A stretch of 64,000 nucleotides of DNA from Streptomyces ficellus (GTDB lineage: Bacteria > Actinomycetota > Actinomycetes > Streptomycetales > Streptomycetaceae): the NCBI RefSeq assembly GCF_009739905.1, contig NZ_CP034279.1, positions 1,550,001 through 1,614,000 on the forward strand, in the 5' to 3' direction. Position numbers and translations under genes: made by a program. How positions within the stretch are numbered: the first letter of the stretch is position 1; each line of letters opens with the position of its first letter. The notes beneath the pieces are model-generated. The model saw nothing but the letters and a program-made list of their open reading frames with translations. It was not told where the DNA came from and did not search any database. Positions 26,417 through 35,543 of this stretch are shown here, piece by piece.

Positions 26417-26474
26417 GAGGTGCGGCCTCCTCGGTCTGCCTGCGCAGATGCCTGCCCCTCGAAGCTATCACTTG

Positions 26475-26512
26475 TACGTGACTTCCGTCACGTAGGCGCG
26501 ATACGCTGAGCG
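26475..26512. promoter_or_regulatory. Palindrome and shared motif upstream of hydratase/monooxygenase operon
   Basis: TACGTGACTTCCGTCACGTA (26475-26494) is an inverted repeat with perfect 8-bp arms. Next to it CGATACGCTGAGCG (26499-26512) repeats the CGATACGCT...GAGCG sequence found at the ligase promoter (20772-20789). Both lie upstream of the minus-strand operon starting at 26416. Confidence 0.55.
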
Positions 26513-26515
26513 GTG

Positions 26516-26841
26516 ACCCGGTAACAACTGTCCGTGACCGACGCAGGTTCTGTCATAGCTGTGGCACAGGTCTCCCCCTGGGTGGGCGGGAGCCTCTGGT
26601 GCGGCTGACCGCTCTACGTAAGGTGGGGGGCAGACCTCACGGGTCTCTCCCGCCCTACCGCCCTCCCCTTCCGCACGTCCCCCGTTTCCCCGCTCTCACC
26701 GCCGCCCCGGACGGCTCCGGCCGAGGCGCGTCCCGGCCACCCGCCCGGCGCGCTCCCGCCCGCCCCTCCGCCGACGTCCCCGCCCCGCCTCCCGGCCCCC
26801 CTACTCCCGAACGGAACCGGCTTCACCGAACGGACCCCGCT
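26516..26841. other. Intergenic region, no gene recognised
   Basis: Upstream spacer of the ATP-binding protein gene. Frames through it are Pro/Arg-rich. A less G/C-rich patch at 26520-26575 could hold a promoter, but no convincing pair of boxes is seen. Confidence 0.4.
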
Positions 26842-27264
26842 GTGCTCGAAGCTTCCGACCCCTCGTCCTGGCGCATCGCCCTGCCGCACACGACGGCAGC
26901 GGTGCCCATGGCGCGTGCCCTGATACGGACGGCACTGGCGGACCTGGATGCCTCGGCGTACCGCGACACGGCCGAGCTGCTGACGGCCGAGCTGGTGGCG
27001 AACGCCGTGGAGCACACTGCGGGCAAGGGCCCGATCGAGCTGGTGGTGCGGCGGCTGGCGGGCGGCTGCCGGGTCGAGGTCCACGACCGGGACCCCGAGC
27101 CGCCCGGCGACCTCACCACGTGGGACGACACCCCGCCCGACCCCTGGCAGGAGCACGGGCGGGGCCTGTTGCTGATACGCGCGCTCAGCGCCGCCTGCGG
27201 GCACCGGCGCACCGACGGCGGCAAGGCCGTCTGGTTCACGCTCCCGGACCTGCGGGCCCCGTGA
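26842..27264 (+). CDS. RsbW-like ATP-binding protein (anti-sigma-factor type GHKL ATPase)
   Basis: About 140 aa, a single HATPase_c domain. N box ELLTAELVANAVEHTAG, G1 box VHDRDPEPP and G2-type loop EHGRGLLLIRALS are all visible. Streptomyces genomes encode dozens of such small proteins, some being anti-sigma factor serine kinases. GTG 26842 is chosen because homology starts right after it; the frame is open further upstream as Pro/Arg-rich sequence. No sigma factor or antagonist gene is adjacent, so the partner is unknown. Its end overlaps the convergent permease gene by 29 bp. Confidence 0.8.
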   Translation: MLEASDPSSWRIALPHTTAAVPMARALIRTALADLDASAYRDTAELLTAELVANAVEHTAGKGPIELVVRRLAGGCRVEVHDRDPEPPGDLTTWDDTPPDPWQEHGRGLLLIRALSAACGHRRTDGGKAVWFTLPDLRAP

Positions 27265-28699
27265 CCCCGCCGTCCGCCGCCTCGCCGCGGGCCAGGTCCC
27301 TGCCCAGGCGCGAGTGGCGGCGCCCGTACAGCGCGTACACCAGCACCCCGACGACCAGGAACACGGCGAACTGCACCCAGGTCGTCCAGCCGGTGCCCCA
27401 GATCAGGTACAGGCACATGGCGACGCCCAGGACCGGGCTGAGCGGGTAGAGCGGGACCCGGAAGCCGCTCTCGGTGTCCGGGTAGCGGCGGCGCAGCGCG
27501 ATGACCGCGATGTTGACCGCGACCATGATGGCGAGGGTGCCGATGGTGGTCAGGTTGAGCACCACGTCGAGCGGGACGACGGCGGCCGGCACGGCGAACA
27601 CGCCGGCGACGATCCAGGTGTTGGCCACGGGCGTGGACGTCTTCGGGGAGATCTTCTCGAAGACGTGCGGGATGAGCCCGTCGCGGGACATCGACATCAG
27701 GATGCGGGTCTGGCCGTACATCACGGCCAGGACGACGGACGCGATGGCGACGACGGCGCCGAACGCGATGATGCCGCCGCCGACCCCGGACTCGGTGACC
27801 CGGTCCACGATCAGCGAGAGCGCGGCGGGCTGGTCGGCGACCTCGTCGGCGGAGAGCGCGCCGATGGCGGCGACGGCGACGAGGCAGTAGAGCAGGGTGA
27901 CGATCCCGATGCAGATCATGATCGCGAGGGGGATGTTCTTGCGCGGGTTCTTGACCTCCTCGCCGGCGGTGGTGATCGCGTCGAAGCCGATGTACGAGAA
28001 GAAGGCCACCGAGGCGCCCGAGGTGACGCCGGCCAGGCCGTGCGTCGCGAAGGGCGTGAGGTTGTCGCTCTGGTAGGCGCGGAAGGCGATCGCGCAGAAC
28101 AGGACCAGGATGAGGATCTTCACGATGGCCATGACCGCGGTGGCGCGGGCGCTCTCGCGGATGCCGCGGACCAGGAGGACGGCGGCGAGCCCGATGACGA
28201 TCACGGCCGGGATGTTGACGGTTCCGCCGTCGCCGGGCGGGCCGGCGAGCGCCTCGGGCAGCTGCCAGCCGACGAGGCTGTCGAGCAGCTCGTTGAGGTA
28301 CTGCCCCCAGCCGACGGCGACGGCGGACACGGACACGCCGTACTCCAGCAGCAGGCACCAGCCGACGAGGAAGGCGACGCGCTCGCCGAGGGTGGCGTAC
28401 GCGAAGGAGTACGAGCTGCCGGAGACCGGGATCGCGCTGCCCAGCTCGGCGAAGGAGAACGCGGTGAAGATGCAGGTGATGGCGGCGAGGATGAAGGAGA
28501 CGACGACCGCCGGACCGGCCTCGGCGACACTGTCGGACAGCCCGACGAAGATGCCGGTGCCGACGATGGCGCCGACGCCGAAGCACACGAGCTGGAAGAG
28601 GCCCATGGTGCGCTTGAGACCGTGCCCCTCCAGGTCCGCACCGGAGTCGGCGATCAGCTGGGCGGGGGTCTTGATGCGTGGCGGTCCGGTGGGACGCAT
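27236..28699 (-). CDS. APC superfamily amino acid permease (CAT-like)
   Basis: 487 aa integral membrane protein with about 12-14 hydrophobic segments. GVGAIVGTGIFVGLSDSVAE is the classic first-helix motif of APC transporters; FFSYIGFDAITTAGEEVKNP is the conserved loop of the cationic amino acid transporter group. The start is ATG 28699 with AGAAGAG upstream. It lies directly downstream of ornithine carbamoyltransferase and arginine deiminase genes on the same strand, so arginine uptake or arginine/ornithine exchange is likely. Confidence 0.85.
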   Translation of the reverse strand: MRPTGPPRIKTPAQLIADSGADLEGHGLKRTMGLFQLVCFGVGAIVGTGIFVGLSDSVAEAGPAVVVSFILAAITCIFTAFSFAELGSAIPVSGSSYSFAYATLGERVAFLVGWCLLLEYGVSVSAVAVGWGQYLNELLDSLVGWQLPEALAGPPGDGGTVNIPAVIVIGLAAVLLVRGIRESARATAVMAIVKILILVLFCAIAFRAYQSDNLTPFATHGLAGVTSGASVAFFSYIGFDAITTAGEEVKNPRKNIPLAIMICIGIVTLLYCLVAVAAIGALSADEVADQPAALSLIVDRVTESGVGGGIIAFGAVVAIASVVLAVMYGQTRILMSMSRDGLIPHVFEKISPKTSTPVANTWIVAGVFAVPAAVVPLDVVLNLTTIGTLAIMVAVNIAVIALRRRYPDTESGFRVPLYPLSPVLGVAMCLYLIWGTGWTTWVQFAVFLVVGVLVYALYGRRHSRLGRDLARGEAADGGVTGPAGPGA

Positions 28700-28743
28700 G
28701 GGGTGGTTCTCTTCTCTGAGCCGTGAGGTCGAGCACAAGCGAA

Positions 28744-28775
28744 GTGGGGTTCGAGCGTGCGAGCCCGAACCCCAC
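28744..28775 (-). terminator. Strong hairpin between carbamoyltransferase and permease genes
   Basis: GTGGGGTTCG and CGAACCCCAC form perfect 10-bp arms around a 12-base loop, 45 nt upstream of the permease start and about 80 nt after the carbamoyltransferase stop. It is followed on the minus strand by a moderately T-rich stretch (TTCGCTTGTG). It may terminate the arc transcript or attenuate read-through into the permease gene. An A/T-rich TTAATAT sits just upstream at 28786-28793. Confidence 0.55.
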
Positions 28776-28856
28776 CATGTGTCCCGATATTAACCGCCAC
28801 TCCGCATACTCACCCCATCGGGCGTATTGCCATGCCCGGGCGGCACCCGCACGGGG

Positions 28857-29873
28857 CTACGCCGCGCCCCCGGGTCCGGCGAGCGTGGCCACCATGACGG
28901 CCTTGATCGTGTGCAGCCGGTTCTCGGCCTCGTCGAAGACGACCGAGTGCTCCGACTCGAAGACCTCGTCGGACACCTCCAGCTCGGTCAGCCCGTGCCG
29001 CTCGTGGATCTCCCGGCCGACGGCGGTGCCCAGGTCGTGGAAGGCGGGCAGGCAGTGCAGGAACCTGACGTCCGGGTTCCCGGTGGCCCGCAGGACGTCC
29101 ATGGTCACGGCGTACGGGGCGAGGGCGCCGATGCGCTCGTCCCACACCTCCTGGGGCTCGCCCATGGAGACCCACACGTCGGTGGCGACGAAGTCGGCAC
29201 CCCGCACGCCCTCCGCGATGTCCTCGGTGAGCGTGACGCGCGCGCCGCTGGTCTCGGCGAGCTCCCGGGCGCGGGCGACGACCCCGTCGGCCGGCCAGTA
29301 CGACCTGGGCGCCACGATCCGGACGTCCATGCCGAGCAGGGCGCCGGTGACCAGGTAGGAGTTGCCCATGTTGTAGCGGCCGTCGCCGAGGTAGGCGAAC
29401 GCGATCGTCTCCAGCGGCTTGTCGGTGTGCTCGGTCATGGTGAGCACGTCCGCGAGCATCTGGGTGGGGTGCCAGTCGTCGGTCAGGCCGTTGTAGACGG
29501 GGACACCGGCGTGGGCGGCCAGTTCCTCGACGGTGGCCTGGGCGTCGCCCCGGAACTCGATCGCGTCGAACATCCGGCCGAGGACGCGGGCGGTGTCCCG
29601 GGCGGACTCCTTCTTCCCGATGTGCGATCCGGCCGGGTCCAGGTAGGTGGTGGAGGCACCCTGGTCGGCGGCGGCGACCTCGAAGGCACAGCGCGTGCGG
29701 GTCGACGACTTCTCGAAGATCAGCGCGATGTTCCTGCCGCGCAACCGCCGCTCCTCCGTGCCGGCCCTCTTGGCGGCCTTGAGTTCGGCGGCCAGATCGA
29801 GCAGGCTGCGGAACTCCTCGGCGGTGAAGTCCAGCTCCTTGAGGAAGTGCCGGCCGGTGAGGTCGGTGGCCAT
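28857..29873 (-). CDS. arcB: Ornithine carbamoyltransferase (catabolic context)
   Basis: 338 aa. Carbamoyl-phosphate loop [20 protein letters not shown], ornithine-binding [17 protein letters not shown], and [11 protein letters not shown] with the catalytic cysteine. The enzyme interconverts citrulline plus phosphate and ornithine plus carbamoyl phosphate in the cytoplasm. Because the next upstream gene encodes arginine deiminase and no other arginine biosynthesis gene is present, a catabolic role (arcB) is likelier than argF. Start ATG 29873 has CAGGAG upstream. No carbamate kinase gene is in the window. Confidence 0.88.
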   Translation of the reverse strand: MATDLTGRHFLKELDFTAEEFRSLLDLAAELKAAKRAGTEERRLRGRNIALIFEKSSTRTRCAFEVAAADQGASTTYLDPAGSHIGKKESARDTARVLGRMFDAIEFRGDAQATVEELAAHAGVPVYNGLTDDWHPTQMLADVLTMTEHTDKPLETIAFAYLGDGRYNMGNSYLVTGALLGMDVRIVAPRSYWPADGVVARARELAETSGARVTLTEDIAEGVRGADFVATDVWVSMGEPQEVWDERIGALAPYAVTMDVLRATGNPDVRFLHCLPAFHDLGTAVGREIHERHGLTELEVSDEVFESEHSVVFDEAENRLHTIKAVMVATLAGPGGAA

Positions 29874-29912
29874 GGAAGCTCCTGGGTTCCGAAAACGGGT
29901 ACGATGGAAGTC

Positions 29913-29938
29913 TATACGAGGCTTCACATTTGTATACG
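29913..29938 (-). promoter_or_regulatory. Direct TATACG repeats upstream of arcB
   Basis: TATACG occurs at 29913-29918 and 29933-29938, exactly 20 bp (two helical turns) apart, in a sharply A/T-rich patch between arcA and arcB. On the minus strand TATAGA (29915-29910) could serve as -10. It may be a promoter with a regulator site such as an arginine-responsive box. Confidence 0.4.
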
Positions 29939-29969
29939 GAGCAGGGGGTGGGGGAGCCAGGGCTGCCGG

Positions 29970-31208
29970 CTAGCCCGGGTCGGCCTCGCGCATCACCGGG
30001 CAGCTCATACAGCGCGGGCCGCCCCTCCCCCGGCCCAGCTCGCTGCCGGGGATCTCGATCACCTCGATGCCCTCCTTGCGCAGATGGGTGTTGGTGGTGA
30101 CGTTGCGCTCGTACGCGACGACCACGCCCGGCTCCACCGCCAGGACGTTGCACCCGTCGTCCCACTGCTCGCGCTCCGCCGCGTGCACGTCCTGCGTCGC
30201 GGTCAGCACCCGGATCGCCGGCAGGTCCAGGGCCGCGGCGATGGCGCTGTGCATGTGCTGCGGCGGGTGGTCGGTCACCTTCAGCGCGCGGTGCCCGTCG
30301 CCCGGCTCGATGGTGTACGAGCGGAGCATGCCGAGCCCGGCGTACTGGGTGAAGGTGTCGTGCGCGACCATCGTCATGACCGTGTCCAGGTGCATGAACG
30401 CCCGGCTCTTCGGCATGTCCAGCGCCACGATCGTCCGGGCGGAGCCGGCCGCGAACAGGCCGCGCGCCAGCATCTCGACCGCCTGCGGCGTGGTGCGCTC
30501 GCTCATCCCGATCAGCACCGCGCCCCGCCCGATGACGAGGACGTCGCCGCCCTCGATCGTGGACGGGTAGTCGTCCTGCCCCTCCGACCAGTGGTGGAAC
30601 GGGCCCGCCTCCGGGCCGGTGAAGAGGGGGTGGTGCTTGTAGATGGCCTCGAAGTGGACGGTCTCGCGCTGCCGGGCCGGCCAGCGCATGGCGTTGATGG
30701 AGACGCCGTCGTAGATCCAGGCCGAGGTGTCGCGGGTGAAGAGGTGGTTCGGCAGCGGCGGCACGAGGAAGTCGTCCAGGTCCATCACGTGGAAGCGGAC
30801 GGACGTCGGCTCCGCGTGACCCGCCAGGAAGTCCCGCTTCGTCATCCCGCCGATCAGCACCTCGACCAGCGTGGCGGTGTCCATCGCGTCGAACACCGCC
30901 CTGATGTGGCCGGTGGCCAGCGGCCCGTACTCCTTCTCGTCGAAGACGCGGTCCAGGACGAGGTCCCTGGCCGCCGGCACCTCCAGCGCCTCGCTCAGCA
31001 GGTCCCCGACCAGGTGCACCTCGACGCCCCGGTCGCGCAGGACGTCGGCGAACCCGTCGTGCTCCTGCCGGGCCCGGCGCACCCACAGCACGTCGTCGAA
31101 GAGCAACGCGTCCTTGTTGGAGGGGGTCAGCCGCTTCAGCTCCAGATCGGGCCGGTGCAGGATGACGCGGCGGAGCCGCCCGGTCTCGGAATCGACATGG
31201 AATCCCAT
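29970..31208 (-). CDS. arcA: Arginine deiminase
   Basis: 412 aa, usual length for the family. It hydrolyses arginine to citrulline and ammonia. Substrate and catalytic motifs are all present: [20 protein letters not shown], the acidic [10 protein letters not shown], the catalytic His region [14 protein letters not shown], and the C-terminal nucleophile in [14 protein letters not shown]. The start is ATG 31208 with GAGGATAAAGG upstream; the Arg/Pro-rich extension to 31379 is rejected. With arcB and the permease it forms an arginine deiminase pathway, giving ATP only if a carbamate kinase is encoded elsewhere. Confidence 0.92.
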   Translation of the reverse strand: MGFHVDSETGRLRRVILHRPDLELKRLTPSNKDALLFDDVLWVRRARQEHDGFADVLRDRGVEVHLVGDLLSEALEVPAARDLVLDRVFDEKEYGPLATGHIRAVFDAMDTATLVEVLIGGMTKRDFLAGHAEPTSVRFHVMDLDDFLVPPLPNHLFTRDTSAWIYDGVSINAMRWPARQRETVHFEAIYKHHPLFTGPEAGPFHHWSEGQDDYPSTIEGGDVLVIGRGAVLIGMSERTTPQAVEMLARGLFAAGSARTIVALDMPKSRAFMHLDTVMTMVAHDTFTQYAGLGMLRSYTIEPGDGHRALKVTDHPPQHMHSAIAAALDLPAIRVLTATQDVHAAEREQWDDGCNVLAVEPGVVVAYERNVTTNTHLRKEGIEVIEIPGSELGRGRGGPRCMSCPVMREADPG

Positions 31209-31288
31209 GCCTTTATCCTCACCGCGCGAGCCCCCCTTCACCCAGCGAACGCTCGTACATCCTTCCGTACCGCGTGCCGCCCACCCCG

Positions 31289-31379
31289 CCACCGCCGCCG
31301 GCGCGGCACCACGGGGACGTGGTGGGCGCCGGGGCGGGGCGGCCGTGACGCTCGCCCACCACCGCCGCCGGCGCGGCAC
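31289..31379. repeat. 21-bp direct repeat upstream of arcA
   Basis: The same 21-bp sequence, beginning CCACCGCCGCCGG and ending GCGCGGCAC, occurs at 31289-31309 and 31359-31379. It lies in the spacer between the RNA-repair gene stop and arcA. Confidence 0.6.
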
Positions 31380-31454
31380 GGACGGAGCTCCGTGAGCACC
31401 GGCCGGCGGGGGTGGCCGCAGGCGCGGGTCGACCGGGAGAGCGCGGGCGGGTGG

Positions 31455-34004
31455 TCAAAGGCGGGGGTCGACCGGTTCCGACTCCAGTGCCAGGACCGCG
31501 AAGACCGCCTCGTGGACGCGCCAGAGCGGCTCGCCGTCGGCGAGGCGGGCGAGGGCCTCCAGGCCGAGGGCGTACTCGCGCAGGGCGAGCGACCGCTTGT
31601 GCCCGAGGTGACGCTCGCGCAGCCGCGCCAGGTTGTCCGGGCGCGTGTACTCCGGGCCGTAGATGATCCGCAGGTACTCGCGGCCGCGCACCTTGACGCC
31701 CGGCTGGACGAGCCGCCCCTTCGCGTCGCGCACCAGCGCCCCGAGCGGCTTGACGACCATGCCCTCGCCGCCCGAACCCGTCAGCTCCAGCCACCAGTCG
31801 GTGCCCGCCCGGACCGACGCGTCGTCCCCGGTGTCGACGAGGAGCCGGCGCGTGCCCTGGAGCAGGCCGGACGGGTCGTGCTCCACCAGCCGGTCGAGCC
31901 AGGCCAGCTGCTCGTCGTGCGGGACGCCCGCGAGGAGGCGCCCCTGTCCGGCGAGGATCTGGAACGGCGCGAACCGCACCCCGTCCAGCCCCTCCGTGTC
32001 CCAGCAGTAGCGCCGGTACGCCTCGGTGAACGCCGCCGCGTCCGCCGCCCGCTCGCGCTGCCTGCCCAGCAGGCCGGTCACGTCGACGTCCCGGCCCACG
32101 GCCGACTCCAGCGCCGCGAGCACCGGCGGGAACACCGCGCCCGACGCGGCGCCGACGGCGGCGTACTGGGAGCGCAGCAGTCCGGAGGCCTTGAGGGACC
32201 ACGGCATCAGCTCGCCGTCCAGCAGCAGCCAGTCGGTCGTCAGCTCGTCCCACAGCCCGGCGGCGTCGATCGCCCGGCGCAGCCGGTCCAGGACCAGCTC
32301 CGTCAGGGCACCGTCGGTGAAGAACGGCCGCCCCGTGCGCGTGTGCAGCGCGCCCGTCGCGCCCTCGACGCCGAACCGCTCGCGTGCGGCGTCCGCGTCT
32401 CGGAACACCAGCGCCACCGCGCGCGAACCCATGTGCTTCTCCTCGCACACGACCCGCTCGACCCCGTCGGAGCAGTACTGCGCGAACGCCTCCGCCGGGT
32501 GCTCCAGGAAGCCCTCCTCGCGGGAGGTCGGCGTCGGGGCCATCGTGGGCGGCAGGTACGCCAGCAGTCGCGGATCCACCGCGAACCGGCTCATGACCTC
32601 CAGCGCGGCGGCCGCGTTCTCCTCGCGCACGGCGACGTGGCCCGCGTACCGCGTCTCCACGACCCGCCGCCCGTGCACGTCCGCCAGGTCCAGCGGCCGG
32701 CCCTGGTGCCCGCCCGGGGCGTCCGTGGCGAGCGGCTTGACCGGCTCGTACCAGACCTTCTCGGCGGGTACGTCGACGAGTTCGCGCTCCGGCCAGCGCA
32801 GCGCGGTCATCCGCCCGCCGAACACCGCGCCGGTGTCCAGGCAGATGGTGTTGTTGATCCAGGACGTGCTGGGCACGGGTGTGTGGCCGTAGACCACCGC
32901 GGCCCGGCCGCGGTAGTCCTCCGCCCACGGGTAGCGCACCGGCAGCCCGAACTCGTCGGTCTCACCGGTGGTGTCGCCGTACAGGGCGTGGGAACGCACC
33001 CGCCCCGACGTGCGGCCGTGGTACTTCTCCGGCAGTCCGGCGTGGCAGACGACGAGCCGACCCTCGTCGAGGACGTAGTGGCTGACGAGCCCGTCGATGA
33101 ACTCCCGCACCCGCGTGCGGAACTCCTCGCTCTCGCCCTCCAGCTGGGCGATCGTCTCGGCGAGCCCGTGCGTCCGCTGCACCTGGCGTCCCTTGAGCCA
33201 GCGCCCGAGCTTGTTCTCGTGGTTGCCGGGGACGCACAGCGCGTCGCCCGAGGCGACCATGCCCATCACCCGGCGCAGGACGCCGGGGCTGTCCGGGCCG
33301 CGGTCGACGAGGTCGCCGACGAACACGGCGGTGCGGCCCTCGGGGTGGGTGCCGTCCACATAACCCAGCTTGGCGAGCAGGGTCTCCAGCTCGGAGCTGC
33401 ACCCGTGGATGTCGCCGATGATGTCGAAGGGGCCGGTGAGGTGTCGGAGGTCGTTGTACCTCTTCTCCAGCACGACCTCGGCGCTCTCCGCCTCCGCCAC
33501 GCTCCGCAGGACGTGCACCTTGCGGAACCCCTCGCGTTCCAGCCCGCGCAGCGAACGGCGCAGCTCGCGGCGGTGGCGCTGGATGACGTGGCGGGGCAGG
33601 TGGGCGCGGTCGGGCCGGGCGGCGTTGCGCTCGGCGCACACCTCCTCGGGCATGTCGAGGACGATGGCGATGGGCAGGACGTCGTGTTCGCGGGCCAGCC
33701 GGACCAGCTGGCGGCGGCTCTCCTGCTGCACGCTGGTCGCGTCCACGACGGTCAGCCGGCCGGCGGCCAGGCGCTTGCCGACGATCGTGTGCAGGAGGTC
33801 GAAGGCGTCACCGCTCGCGCTCTGGTCGTTCTCGTCGTCGGCGACGAGCCCGCGGCAGAAGTCCGAGGAGACGACCTCGGTGGGCTTGAAGTGCTTGCGC
33901 GCGAAGGTCGACTTGCCGGAGCCGGTGGCGCCGACGAGGACGACCAGGGACAGGTCGGTGACCGGCAGCACTCGGTGCTCGCCGGTGGTGGTGGTGCCGG
34001 TCAT
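31455..34004 (-). CDS. pnkp: Polynucleotide kinase-phosphatase, bacterial RNA repair (Pnkp)
   Basis: 849 aa, three modules as in bacterial Pnkp. (1) 5'-kinase, residues about 15-170, P-loop VVLVGATGSGKSTFARKHF. (2) Binuclear metallophosphoesterase, about 180-440, FDIIGDIHGCSSELETLL, VFVGDLVDRGPDSPG and VPGNHENKLGRW, removing 2',3'-cyclic or 3'-phosphates. (3) Ligase-like adenylyltransferase, about 470-849, with nucleotidyl lysine in VCEEKHMGSRAVALVF near residue 523. It heals RNA ends cut by ribotoxins and seals with its Hen1 partner. Start ATG 34004 shares ATGA with the hen1 stop. Assignment is strong. Confidence 0.95.
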   Translation of the reverse strand: MTGTTTTGEHRVLPVTDLSLVVLVGATGSGKSTFARKHFKPTEVVSSDFCRGLVADDENDQSASGDAFDLLHTIVGKRLAAGRLTVVDATSVQQESRRQLVRLAREHDVLPIAIVLDMPEEVCAERNAARPDRAHLPRHVIQRHRRELRRSLRGLEREGFRKVHVLRSVAEAESAEVVLEKRYNDLRHLTGPFDIIGDIHGCSSELETLLAKLGYVDGTHPEGRTAVFVGDLVDRGPDSPGVLRRVMGMVASGDALCVPGNHENKLGRWLKGRQVQRTHGLAETIAQLEGESEEFRTRVREFIDGLVSHYVLDEGRLVVCHAGLPEKYHGRTSGRVRSHALYGDTTGETDEFGLPVRYPWAEDYRGRAAVVYGHTPVPSTSWINNTICLDTGAVFGGRMTALRWPERELVDVPAEKVWYEPVKPLATDAPGGHQGRPLDLADVHGRRVVETRYAGHVAVREENAAAALEVMSRFAVDPRLLAYLPPTMAPTPTSREEGFLEHPAEAFAQYCSDGVERVVCEEKHMGSRAVALVFRDADAARERFGVEGATGALHTRTGRPFFTDGALTELVLDRLRRAIDAAGLWDELTTDWLLLDGELMPWSLKASGLLRSQYAAVGAASGAVFPPVLAALESAVGRDVDVTGLLGRQRERAADAAAFTEAYRRYCWDTEGLDGVRFAPFQILAGQGRLLAGVPHDEQLAWLDRLVEHDPSGLLQGTRRLLVDTGDDASVRAGTDWWLELTGSGGEGMVVKPLGALVRDAKGRLVQPGVKVRGREYLRIIYGPEYTRPDNLARLRERHLGHKRSLALREYALGLEALARLADGEPLWRVHEAVFAVLALESEPVDPRL

Positions 34005-35467
34005 GCGGCCTTCTCCTCCTTCGTGGTCGTCGCCGCGGTGAACACGGCCATCTGGGTGGGCGGCCCGACCTCCGGGTCGTCCGGCCCCACGGATACGAAC
34101 TCGACGCCGTACCCGTGCCGTTCGCCCACGGACCGCGCCCAGGTACGGAACTCCGCGCGCGTCCACTCGAAACGGTGGTCGCCGTGCCGGACGTGCCCGG
34201 CGGGCAGCGTCTCCCAGCGGACGTTGTACTCGACGTTCGGCGTCGTCACGATCACGGTCGCGGGCCGCGCCGACCCGAAGACCGCGTACTCCAGGGCGGG
34301 CAGCCGCTCCAGGTCGACGTGCTCGATCACCTCGCTGAGGACGGCGGCGTCATAGCCCGTAAGCCTCTTGTCGGTGTACGTGAGCGAGCCCTGGAGCAGC
34401 CGCACCCGGCCGGCCTGCCGCTCCCCCATGCGCTCCAGCCGCAGCCGCCGCGCGGCCACCGTCAGCGCCCGTACGGACACGTCGACACCCACGATGTCGG
34501 TGAACCGGACGTCCTTGAGCAGCGCCTGCACCAGCCGGCCCTCACCGCAGCCCAGGTCGAGCACCCTCGTCGCCCCCGAAGCGCGCAGCGCCGCGAGGAT
34601 CGCCGCGCACCGCTGCTCGGCGAGCGGCACGGGCCTGTCCTCGGTGTCCGGGGCGTCGTCGACGGCGTTGTCGACGTCCTCGACGTCCAGGTCGTCGGCC
34701 TCGGCCAGCCGCACCAGCTCCAGCCGTTCCATCGCCTGGCGGGTCAGGCCCCGGCGGCGGGAGAGGTAGCGGCTGGTGATGAGTGCGTGCTCGGGGTGGC
34801 CCGCCAGCCAGCCCTCGCCGGCCCGCAGCAGTTTGTCCACCTCGTCGGGCGACACCCAGTAGTGCTTGGCGTCGTCGAGCACCGGCAGCAGCACGTATAG
34901 GTGCCGCAGCGCGTCGGCGAGCCGCAGGTCGCCCTCGAGGACCAGCCGCACGTAGCGCGAGGCACCCCAGTGCGGGAACCGCTCGTCCAGCGCCACCGGT
35001 TCGGCGTCGACGGACGTCCAGCCCAGCGGGCCGAAGAGCGCGCGGACCAGGTCGGCGCCGCCGCGCGCGGGCAGCGCCGGGATCTCGATCCGCAGCGGCA
35101 GACGCTCGCCGGCCCGCTCGGGCAGGGCGGCGCACACCCCGCGCAGGGCACTCCCGAAGACGGAGCTGAGCGCGACGGCCAGCAACGACGAGGCCGCGTA
35201 CGGCCTGTCGTTGACGTACTGGGCGAGCGCCGCGTCCGGCGCGCCGCCCCGGCCCTTGCCCCTGCCGCGGCGGACCAGCGCGACGGGGTCCACCTCGAGC
35301 AACAGCGCCGCCGTGCAGCGCTCGGCGGACGCCTCGGGGTAGAAGACGTGCGCCGTGCCGTAGGAGGTGGAGAACGCCTGCGCCTTGCCGGGATGCTTGT
35401 GCAGCAGGAACCCGAGGTCGGTGGCGGGACGTCGTGGGCTACCGGTCGTACTGATCGTCAGGAACAC
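34001..35467 (-). CDS. hen1: 3'-terminal RNA ribose 2'-O-methyltransferase Hen1
   Basis: 488 aa. The N-terminal half (FLTISTTG, DLGFLLHKHPGKAQ) is the bacterial Hen1 domain that activates the Pnkp ligase; the C-terminal half is a SAM methyltransferase with RVLDLGCGEGRLVQALL and the metal-binding Hen1 signature SEVIEHVD followed by HVRHGDHRFEW. It methylates the 2'-OH of the terminal ribose at the break before ligation, making the repaired RNA resistant to the same nuclease. The start is GTG 35467 with a weak ribosome site. It is cotranscribed with pnkp by a 4-nt overlap. Confidence 0.94.
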   Translation of the reverse strand: MFLTISTTGSPRRPATDLGFLLHKHPGKAQAFSTSYGTAHVFYPEASAERCTAALLLEVDPVALVRRGRGKGRGGAPDAALAQYVNDRPYAASSLLAVALSSVFGSALRGVCAALPERAGERLPLRIEIPALPARGGADLVRALFGPLGWTSVDAEPVALDERFPHWGASRYVRLVLEGDLRLADALRHLYVLLPVLDDAKHYWVSPDEVDKLLRAGEGWLAGHPEHALITSRYLSRRRGLTRQAMERLELVRLAEADDLDVEDVDNAVDDAPDTEDRPVPLAEQRCAAILAALRASGATRVLDLGCGEGRLVQALLKDVRFTDIVGVDVSVRALTVAARRLRLERMGERQAGRVRLLQGSLTYTDKRLTGYDAAVLSEVIEHVDLERLPALEYAVFGSARPATVIVTTPNVEYNVRWETLPAGHVRHGDHRFEWTRAEFRTWARSVGERHGYGVEFVSVGPDDPEVGPPTQMAVFTAATTTKEEKAA

Positions 35468-35543
35468 CCGTCCGAGTATGGCCGGGTGGGTACCTGCCGA
35501 CCAGCGCTTTTCCGTGTGCGACGGGGGCCGTCGGCGTACGGCC

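Noticed and set aside
28827..34355. A 1842-codon plus-strand open frame
   Set aside because: It is a shadow opposite arcB, arcA and pnkp. Its translation is low in complexity and has no domains, while the minus-strand genes have full catalytic motifs and ribosome sites.
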